From an uncultured Eubacteriales bacterium (GTDB lineage Bacteria > Bacillota > Clostridia > Oscillospirales > Acutalibacteraceae): a stretch of 10,199 bases of DNA. Position numbers and translations under genes: made by a program. The notes below the pieces were generated by a model. That model had not been told where the DNA came from, made no database searches, and saw only the letters and a program-made list of their open reading frames with translations. The stretch covers positions 1-10,199 of the forward strand of contig CAKSQS010000071.1 of assembly GCA_934486705.1 (NCBI GenBank). Reading direction: 5' to 3'. Shown here piece after piece: positions 1-4,449 of the stretch (positions within the stretch are counted from its first letter, which is position 1; each line of letters starts with the position of its first letter).

Positions 1-106
1 TTTCAATTTCAAGATAAATAATTAAATTATTTTCTTCTTTTTCAACATTTGTTATTTTTACCCCTTGCAATCCGAGCAATTCTTCTGTAAAATGATTATA
101 GAGCAT
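1..106 (-). CDS. ISL3-family transposase, N-terminal fragment (runs off window)
   Basis: The minus strand reads from an ATG at 106 for 35 codons to the window edge, beginning MLYNHFTEELLGLQGVKIT. The pattern of a short Asn/His-Phe-Thr start, then L-L-G-L-Q and an acidic beta-strand region, is the usual start of ISL3 (IS204/IS1001/IS1165) transposases, just before the zinc-binding cysteines. Those cysteines and the DDE catalytic core would lie outside the window. A GGAGG at 118-114 sits 7 bases before the ATG. The start region lies inside a long hairpin (101-170). The family call rests on recognition of the N-terminus only, and whether the gene is intact cannot be judged. Confidence 0.75.
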   Translation of the reverse strand, partial: MLYNHFTEELLGLQGVKITNVEKEENNLIIYLEIE

Positions 107-170
107 ATTGGAGCCTCCGTTTATGGTATCTACTCATTTCCATTTTAACGGATTCTCTCCAAATATGCTC
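101..170 (-). promoter_or_regulatory. Hairpin covering transposase RBS and start codon
   Basis: The bases at 101-113 pair with 157-170 (GAGCATATT-GGAG against CTCCAAATATGCTC, one bulged base). Inside this, 117-126 pairs with 140-151 (CCGTT/AACGG plus ATGG/CCAT around an internal loop). In the minus-strand transcript the ATG at 106-104 is in the outer arm and the GGAGG is around the helix junction. Such hairpins are known in several insertion sequences, where they stop outside transcripts from being translated into transposase. Here that role is inferred. Confidence 0.6.
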
Positions 171-231
171 TACTTTTTTCTTGTTTCTTTGCAGGCTCTA
201 CTTGGTTACCCCAACTTTTATTATAGAGCCT

Positions 232-375
232 GAAAAAATTCGTTTAAGCTTTACAATATCAGACTCTGAAAACGCCGAGCCGAGCGATTGGTATCTTTTT
301 TGGCGCAAGGCGGGAAACCTTTTACTTTGCGTTTTCGGCTTTTTGCTGCTTTTAATAGCCGTAATTGCGGAATAA
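232..375 (+). pseudogene. 3' remnant of a small membrane-protein gene cut by the insertion sequence
   Basis: Immediately right of the insertion-sequence end an open frame encodes about 47 residues ending in TAA at 373-375. It has a charged/polar stretch (about 232-310), a basic W-R-K-A-G turn, and one strongly hydrophobic segment (LLLCVFGFLLLLIAVIAE), which looks like a C-terminal membrane anchor. No start codon with a ribosome binding site exists inside the remnant. The open frame continues leftward only through insertion-sequence DNA (TTG at 181). I read it as the C-terminal end of an interrupted gene that was once upstream of the DUF6512-like gene in the same operon. I do not recognise its family. 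Confidence 0.55.
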
Positions 376-380
376 TCGGC

Positions 381-417
381 ATAATTATCCTCATAATATG
401 TTATGGGTGATAATTAT
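381..417 (+). promoter_or_regulatory. Hairpin sequestering the RBS of the DUF6512-like gene
   Basis: ATAATTATC (381-389) and GATAATTAT (409-417) are a perfect 9-bp inverted repeat. An inner ATAA/TTAT pair (393-396/401-404) closes on a TATG loop. The GGGTGA ribosome binding site (405-410) lies in the right half, and the arm ends at the base before the ATG at 418. It could hide the ribosome binding site in RNA or act as a DNA operator; the sequence cannot tell these apart. Confidence 0.5.
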
Positions 418-924
418 ATGAAAAAATTAAACGCCGTGCTTGAATTTATTATAGTGGGCGCTGTGGGCACACTGTGGCACTTTGTGTACGATTGGACGGG
501 CGACAATCATTTTATCGGCTTTTTCTTTCCCGTAAATGAAAGCACATGGGAGCATTTAAAGCTAATCTTCTTCCCTGCTCTTATTTATTCGGTTATAGAA
601 TACCTTATAATGAAGAACAAACCCCGGAATTATATTCCCGCGGCTGTTACGGGCATTTTCGGCGGTATGCTTTCGATAGTTATGTTCTTTTACACCTATA
701 CAGGCATTATCGGCTATGATATACCGTTTTTAAATGTGATTTCATTCTTTATTGGCGTGCTTGTAATGCTGCTTATAAAATACGCAATTATTAAGTGCGG
801 CTGCCTGCAAAGCAATGCTGCAATTTATACTTCGGCAATTATAGCGGGCATATTTACAGTGCTGTTTGTGCGTTGGAGCTATTACCCGCCGCATATCGGG
901 CTTTTCAGCGAGCCTACGCCGTAA
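418..924 (+). CDS. DUF6512-like integral membrane protein
   Basis: This is a 168-residue protein with five predicted membrane segments (about residues 6-24, 46-64, 73-96, 102-125 and 133-153) and hardly any soluble part. After the first helix there is a W-H-F-x-Y-D-W motif and then the stretch FFPVNESTWEHLKLIFFP, which I associate with the DUF6512 family of uncharacterised Firmicutes membrane proteins. The function is unknown. I chose the ATG at 418 over the one at 403 because GGGTGA sits 7 bases before it, while 403 has no ribosome binding site. The gene follows the interrupted membrane-protein remnant by 42 bases, suggesting an old operon. The stop codon lies inside a small hairpin (916-933). 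Confidence 0.75.
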   Translation: MKKLNAVLEFIIVGAVGTLWHFVYDWTGDNHFIGFFFPVNESTWEHLKLIFFPALIYSVIEYLIMKNKPRNYIPAAVTGIFGGMLSIVMFFYTYTGIIGYDIPFLNVISFFIGVLVMLLIKYAIIKCGCLQSNAAIYTSAIIAGIFTVLFVRWSYYPPHIGLFSEPTP

Positions 925-936
925 CATCGGCGTTTG
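916..936 (+). terminator. Small hairpin over the DUF6512-like stop codon
   Basis: ACGCCG (916-921) and CGGCGT (928-933) form a 6-bp GC-rich stem whose loop contains the TAA stop at 922-924. Only two or three Ts follow, so it is at best a weak terminator. The larger palindrome starting at 948 may do the real work. Confidence 0.3.
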
Positions 937-947
937 CGGGAATAAAT

Positions 948-1107
948 AGGCTCCCTTCTTTTGCGTAAGCAAACAGAGGGGAGCTGTCGAGTAAAACGAG
1001 ACTGAAGGGTATTTGTCTAATATCTACCATCTACTATCTAATATCTAGTTTGTAACAATCCCTCAGTCAGCCATACGGCTGACAGCTCCCTTTACACAAG
1101 GAAGCCT
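948..1107. repeat. MITE-like palindromic repeat element (~160 bp)
   Basis: The two ends are long imperfect inverted repeats. AGGCTCCCTT (948-957) matches AAGGAAGCCT (1098-1107) in 9 of 10. GGGAGCTGTC (979-988) pairs exactly with GACAGCTCCC (1081-1090). GACTGAAGGG (1000-1009) pairs with CCCTCAGTC (1060-1068) apart from one extra base. Each arm carries its own small hairpin (960-973 and 1066-1083). The AT-rich centre (1017-1048) consists of near repeats of a TATCTA unit. There is no coding capacity. This type of element resembles dispersed repeats I have seen in clostridial gut genomes, but the copy number in this genome cannot be seen here. It occupies most of the gene-free stretch 925-1284. 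Confidence 0.7.
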
Positions 1108-1219
1108 ATATACAAACCGAAAACTCATCTCTTTGTGTTAACAGCCAAAGAAAGAAAAGAGCAGCTACAAAAAATTCAATTTGTAAATAACCGGTATCAA
1201 TTTTAAAATATCCTCATAT

Positions 1220-1225
1220 TATAAT
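1220..1225 (+). promoter_or_regulatory. Candidate -10 box for the serine recombinase
   Basis: A perfect TATAAT lies 60 bases before the recombinase start. The -35 region 16-18 bases upstream (around 1196-1202, TCAATT) is poor. Transcription from here would begin near 1232 and run through the hairpin at 1246-1278. Confidence 0.4.
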
Positions 1226-1245
1226 GTTTACATTTTAATATCAAG

Positions 1246-1284
1246 TCATCTCCCTGTATTATATAGGCAGGGGGATGATTTTTT
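1246..1284 (+). promoter_or_regulatory. Terminator-like hairpin containing the recombinase RBS
   Basis: TCATCTCCCTG (1246-1256) pairs along all 11 positions (one G-U) with CAGGGGGATGA (1268-1278), loop 11 bases, followed directly by six Ts (1279-1284) and then the ATG at 1285. The right arm contains the GGGGGA ribosome binding site. The same structure thus has the form of an intrinsic terminator and hides the ribosome binding site, which would keep recombinase expression low or conditional. Confidence 0.6.
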
Positions 1285-1887
1285 ATGACCGAATACGGAT
1301 ATGTGCGAGTATCAAGCACAGACCAAAACGAAGAAAGACAGCTTATTGTTATGAATGAAAGGCGCGTGTCAGCGGGCAATATTTACATAGATAAGCAGTC
1401 AGGCAAGGATTTTGAAAGACCGCAGTATAAAAAAATGCTTAAAAGGCTGAAAGCGGGCGATCTGCTTTATATTTTAAGCATTGACCGCTTAGGGCGCAAT
1501 TACGAGGAAATTCAAAACCAGTGGCGAATACTCACTAAAGGAATAGGCGTTGATATTTGCGTTATTGATATGCCGCTTTTAGACACGCGCAGCGGCAAGG
1601 ATTTAATGGGAACGTTTATTGCCGACCTTGTATTGCAAATACTTTCATTTGTTGCGCAGAGTGAGCGCGAAAACATTAAAAAGCGGCAGTCGGAGGGCAT
1701 TGCCGCCGCAAAGACGCGCGGAGTGCGCTTCGGCAGACCCGAAGTGCCGATACCCGAAAGCTTTGTAAGAGTGGCAAAGCAGTGGAATAAGGGGCTTATT
1801 TCCACCCATACCGCACTTGAAAAATGCGGTATGAGCAGGAGCACATTTTACCGCCGCCGACGGGAATTAAAGATTATAAGAAAGTAA
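1285..1887 (+). CDS. Small serine recombinase (resolvase/invertase type)
   Basis: This 200-residue protein has the size and layout of the resolvase/invertase family, which cuts and rejoins DNA at short sites through a serine-DNA intermediate. The N-terminal catalytic domain (about 1-145) starts YVRVSSTDQ with the nucleophile at Ser10. It carries the usual arginines Arg8, Arg68 and Arg71 in I-D-R-L-G-R, and a long E-helix region with S-E-R-E-N (126-130). Residues 147-152 (VRFGRP) are the usual linker, and a C-terminal helix-turn-helix follows (about 165-195, with S-x-S-T-F-Y-R-R-R-R). No frame break or missing catalytic residue is visible. The start at 1285 has GGGGGA about 10 bases upstream, inside a hairpin. 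Candidate target sites lie just downstream (1887-2067). The sequence does not show whether it resolves, inverts or transposes. Confidence 0.9.
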   Translation: MTEYGYVRVSSTDQNEERQLIVMNERRVSAGNIYIDKQSGKDFERPQYKKMLKRLKAGDLLYILSIDRLGRNYEEIQNQWRILTKGIGVDICVIDMPLLDTRSGKDLMGTFIADLVLQILSFVAQSERENIKKRQSEGIAAAKTRGVRFGRPEVPIPESFVRVAKQWNKGLISTHTALEKCGMSRSTFYRRRRELKIIRK

Positions 1888-1928
1888 AACCGGGAGTTCA
1901 AAAGGTGTACCTTTTGAACTCCCGGTTT
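1887..1928. repeat. 20-bp perfect inverted repeat around GT (terminator or recombination site)
   Basis: Positions 1887-1906 pair perfectly with 1909-1928 across the dinucleotide GT (1907-1908). The left arm begins at the last base of the recombinase stop codon. The inner part is TCAAAAGGTGTACCTTTTGA. As RNA it is a very stable 20-bp hairpin with only three Ts after it, so it could end recombinase transcription or protect its mRNA. As DNA its two-base centre fits the overlap used by serine recombinases. Confidence 0.7.
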
Positions 1929-1936
1929 ATATGCTG

Positions 1937-2021
1937 ATTTTATCATAAAAATGCCCTAATTTCAAGACTTAGTTTTCCATAATTATCCTTTTTGTATAAA
2001 AATAAAAAATACTTTTTTCAA
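1937..2021 (-). promoter_or_regulatory. Two possible minus-strand promoters between the inverted repeats
   Basis: Read on the minus strand, TTGAAA (2021-2016), 17 bases, TATACA (1998-1993) and TTGAAA (1965-1960), 17 bases, TAAAAT (1942-1937) both match the sigma-A pattern reasonably. They point towards the 3' end of the recombinase, where no minus-strand gene exists. The DNA is very AT-rich, so chance matches are likely. Confidence 0.25.
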
Positions 2022-2067
2022 TTTGGGCTTATATCAAAAAGTACACTTTTTGACATAAGCCTAATTT
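2020..2067. repeat. Second inverted repeat around AC, sharing the core of the repeat at 1887
   Basis: GGCTTAT-A-TCAAAAAGT (2026-2042) pairs with ACTTTTTGA-C-ATAAGCC (2045-2061) with a single mismatch, around AC (2043-2044). Partial pairing extends out to 2020 and 2067. Read on the minus strand its core TCAAAAAGTGTACTTTTTGA matches the core of the 1887-1928 repeat at 18 of 20 positions. Outside the core the arms differ in sequence but still pair. A perfect TTGACA (2050-2055) lies in the right arm, but no well-spaced -10 follows. Confidence 0.65.
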
Positions 2068-2129
2068 ATTAAAGCTGCATAATGCAGTTAGTGCCGCAAA
2101 GGAATGTAGAAATTGAAAGGGGATTAAAA

Positions 2130-2630
2130 ATGACTGTTTGGTGTGTTAATTTAAAGGATAATCGCGACAGATTAGCCCATCCTGTCGACAAAACAAGTGA
2201 AAAGGTCAAATATTGCATTGATAATGATTGTATTGTCATAGGTTGGGCTGAGGAAGGCGGCAGCGCCGACTGGTCTGCTTTTTGCAAATCGGGAGAGCTT
2301 CGGTATCCCAAAGGCAGCAAAGAGCACCGCGGCTTTGCCTGCGCCGTCAACGCATTAGGCGGCATGGAAAAAGGCGATTTGGTATGGGTGGTTATACCCT
2401 ATTCGGATGAGCGGCGTTTATACCGTATAAAGGGCGAGCCTGAAACCGACGCCGGACAGGATAAAATAGATATAGGCGCATACCGTAAATGCGAGCTGCT
2501 CGGCACTTATAATAAGGCAGATTTAGAAGAATGTTTGCAAAAACTATCCGCCAGACATACCGCCGAGCGTGTTTTAAATAAAAAGCGGCTTAACGCAATA
2601 ACCGCACTGTGTAAGGAGACAGAAAAATGA
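2130..2630 (+). CDS. Small PUA/EVE-like protein of unknown function
   Basis: This is a 166-residue soluble protein. The first strand reads W-C-V-N-L-K-D-N, followed by K-Y-C-I-D-N-D-C-I-V-I-G-W, and later by G-D-L-V-W-V-V-I-P and Y-R-I-K-G-E. A leading W-x-V-N-L strand with a later I-G-W and a G-D-x-V strand is characteristic of PUA-like/EVE-type folds, which often read modified bases in nucleic acids; the assignment is by pattern only. The tail (about 135-166) is basic and helical. I chose the ATG at 2130 because AAAGGGGA lies 7 bases before it; the ATG at 2082, 16 codons earlier, has no ribosome binding site. The stop overlaps the start of the next gene (ATGA), so the two are probably translationally coupled. 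The function and any link to that secreted neighbour are unknown. Confidence 0.6.
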   Translation: MTVWCVNLKDNRDRLAHPVDKTSEKVKYCIDNDCIVIGWAEEGGSADWSAFCKSGELRYPKGSKEHRGFACAVNALGGMEKGDLVWVVIPYSDERRLYRIKGEPETDAGQDKIDIGAYRKCELLGTYNKADLEECLQKLSARHTAERVLNKKRLNAITALCKETEK

Positions 2631-4411
2631 AAAAAATATTTACGTTCATATTATCCGTTGCTTTGCTCTTATCCGTTATTCCATTCAACACTTTAACTGC
2701 GAATGCGGAAACGGAAACCGGAAAATTTGAAAATTTCACTTATCAGATTAGCTACGGTACAATCACAATAACAGGATACGAATATGACGGCAGTGAACCG
2801 GCAGAGGTTATTATCCCATCTGAAATAGCGGGTTATCCGGTTACAACTATTCGTTATTTGGATATTGTATCGGATAAAAATATTAAAAGTATTTATATAC
2901 CCAAAAGCGTGACTATGATTTATGGACCGCAATATTCTGGCGACATAAATTATGTTTCTTTAGAAAGTATTGAAATAGAGCCGGGAAACCCGATTTATCA
3001 CAGCTCGGGTAACTGTATTATTCAAACTGCCGAAAAACAGCTTATATTCGGAAGTAATAAAAGCATTATTCCGTCTGACGGCAGCGTAGTACATATAGGC
3101 TCATACGCATTTTTTGGTTGCAGTTCGCTTAAAATTATAACCGTACCAAACAACATTACAATTATTGATAGGTATGCCTTCACTAATTGTAGCTCGCTTG
3201 AAAGTATGATTATACCAGACAGTGTAGTGAATATAGGTGATTCCGCTTTTTCCGGTTGCATTTCACTTAAAAATATAACAATACCAAACGGTATAACGAG
3301 TATAGCCCAAGACACTTTTTCCTTTTGTGGTTCGCTTGAAAACATAATTATACCAAGCAGTGTTACGAGCATATACAGTAATGCCTTTTGCGATTGTGTT
3401 TCGCTTAAAAGCATTATTATACCCAATGGTGTCACGGATATATCCGATAATACCTTTGGCGAGTGCAGTTCACTTGAAAGCATAACCCTACCTGAGAGTG
3501 TAATGAGTATAGGTTATTGTGCATTTATTTATTGCAGTTCACTTAAAAAAATAACAATACCAAACGGTGTAGTGAATATAAGTAGCGGAGCCTTTTACGG
3601 CTGCAGTTCACTTGAAAATATAACAATACCAAACGGTGTAGTGAATATAGGTCATTCCGCATTTTCCGGTTGCAGCTCGCTCAAAAGCATATCTTTACCA
3701 GACAATGTAACAAGTATAGATGATTATGCTTTTTACAATTGCAATTTGCTTGAAAGTATAACCATACCAGATGGTGTAATGTGTATAGGCGATCGCGCCT
3801 TTGGGGATTGTTATTCACTTAAAAATTTATTTTTTTCAAAAAGTTTAAAAGCAATATGTAACGGAGCGTTCTTGTATACCGACAATATTGAAAACATTTA
3901 TTATGAAGGCAGCGAGGAAGAATGGAACGCAGTTACAATTCTTCCGAATAATGACGCTCTGAAAAAAGCCAATATACATTTTAATTCGGCGGGAATACCG
4001 GGTGAAGCGCCGACGGCGCCGGAGCTTTTAAAAAAGACCGCTTGCACGGTTACACTAAAGCATATTGACGGTTACGAATACAGGTTGAATGACGGCGAAT
4101 GGCAGAGCAGTAATATATTTACGGGGCTTAACCCAAACACCGAGTATAAATTTTACCGCAGAACGGCGGCTTCGGACGAATCGCCCGCAGGGGCGGTAAG
4201 CTATGCCTTAACCGTTGTTACTTCGGAAATAATAAGGGGTGATATTAACGACGACAGAGATGTAAATATATTGGACTTAATTTGCCTAAAAAAATTCTTT
4301 GCCGACCCGCTTAATAATGTTGTGCCGTCGGCGTGCCTTGACGTTTCGGGGGACGGAAGAATAAATTCCGCCGACCTTGCCGCTTTAAGGAAAAATTTAT
4401 TATTTCAATAA
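2627..4411 (+). CDS. Secreted BspA-type leucine-rich-repeat protein with Fn3-like module and dockerin
   Basis: This is a 594-residue exported protein. Residues 1-27 form a signal peptide (basic start, hydrophobic core, probable cleavage after T-A-N-A). Residues 167-419 hold eleven 23-residue LRR_5/BspA repeats of the form S-L-(K/E)-x-I-x-I-P-x-x-V-x-x-I-x-x-x-A-F-x-x-C; less regular repeats precede them. About 455-530 resembles a fibronectin-III-like module (Y-R-L-N-D-G-E-W, then G-L-N-P-N-T-E-Y). Residues 537-594 are a type I dockerin with two Asp-rich calcium loops (D-I-N-D-D-R-D-V-N and D-V-S-G-D-G-R-I-N). Such dockerins bind cohesins of a scaffoldin, or of a cell-surface assembly in Ruminococcus relatives. 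The LRR part probably binds a ligand, glycan or host surface. AAGGAG lies 8 bases before the start, which overlaps the previous stop by 4 bases. Confidence 0.9.
   Translation: MKKIFTFILSVALLLSVIPFNTLTANAETETGKFENFTYQISYGTITITGYEYDGSEPAEVIIPSEIAGYPVTTIRYLDIVSDKNIKSIYIPKSVTMIYGPQYSGDINYVSLESIEIEPGNPIYHSSGNCIIQTAEKQLIFGSNKSIIPSDGSVVHIGSYAFFGCSSLKIITVPNNITIIDRYAFTNCSSLESMIIPDSVVNIGDSAFSGCISLKNITIPNGITSIAQDTFSFCGSLENIIIPSSVTSIYSNAFCDCVSLKSIIIPNGVTDISDNTFGECSSLESITLPESVMSIGYCAFIYCSSLKKITIPNGVVNISSGAFYGCSSLENITIPNGVVNIGHSAFSGCSSLKSISLPDNVTSIDDYAFYNCNLLESITIPDGVMCIGDRAFGDCYSLKNLFFSKSLKAICNGAFLYTDNIENIYYEGSEEEWNAVTILPNNDALKKANIHFNSAGIPGEAPTAPELLKKTACTVTLKHIDGYEYRLNDGEWQSSNIFTGLNPNTEYKFYRRTAASDESPAGAVSYALTVVTSEIIRGDINDDRDVNILDLICLKKFFADPLNNVVPSACLDVSGDGRINSADLAALRKNLLFQ
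3551..3649 (+). repeat. Near-identical DNA repeat inside the LRR array
   Basis: Thirty bases at 3551-3580 recur exactly at 3620-3649, a spacing of 69 bases or one 23-codon repeat, while neighbouring repeats differ much more. This points to a recent unit duplication or gene conversion in the array. Confidence 0.8.
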
Positions 4412-4449
4412 TTTTTCCGCCGCAAACCCCGATTTGTCGGTTATAAGCT

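Larger units (their letters stand above)
1..230 (-). mobile_element. Partial ISL3-family insertion sequence, transposase-proximal end
   Basis: The start of an ISL3-like transposase lies here, and the element end is marked by GGCTCTA (minus strand from 230). The motif occurs again inverted at 194-200, so 194-230 can pair with itself. Known ISL3 elements have ends beginning GGYTCT and make 8-bp target duplications; the adjoining 8 bases here are tgaaaaaa (231-238). The other end lies outside the window, so neither the duplication nor the full length can be confirmed. The boundary at 230 is inferred from the motif and from the change to an unrelated reading frame just beyond it. Confidence 0.7.

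Noticed and set aside
2050..2083. TTGACA with CATAAT as a promoter for the 2130 operon
   Set aside because: The spacing is 22 bases, too long for a normal sigma-A promoter; it was kept only as a note on the inverted repeat.
2082..2129. Upstream in-frame ATG for the PUA-like gene
   Set aside because: It has no ribosome binding site, while the ATG at 2130 has AAAGGGGA at proper spacing and begins at the conserved W-x-V-N-L strand.
3022..3483. 153-codon open frame on the minus strand with repeated motifs
   Set aside because: It is the antisense image of the LRR repeats, which explains its own periodicity.
3119..3880. Regular ~69-base repeats considered as a CRISPR-like array
   Set aside because: The repeats are in-frame protein LRR units with degenerate DNA and no constant repeat/spacer pattern.
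4412..4449. Terminator between the convergent LRR and uvrB genes
   Set aside because: Only a short stem (about CCGA/TCGG) with no T-run on either strand can be drawn; not supported.
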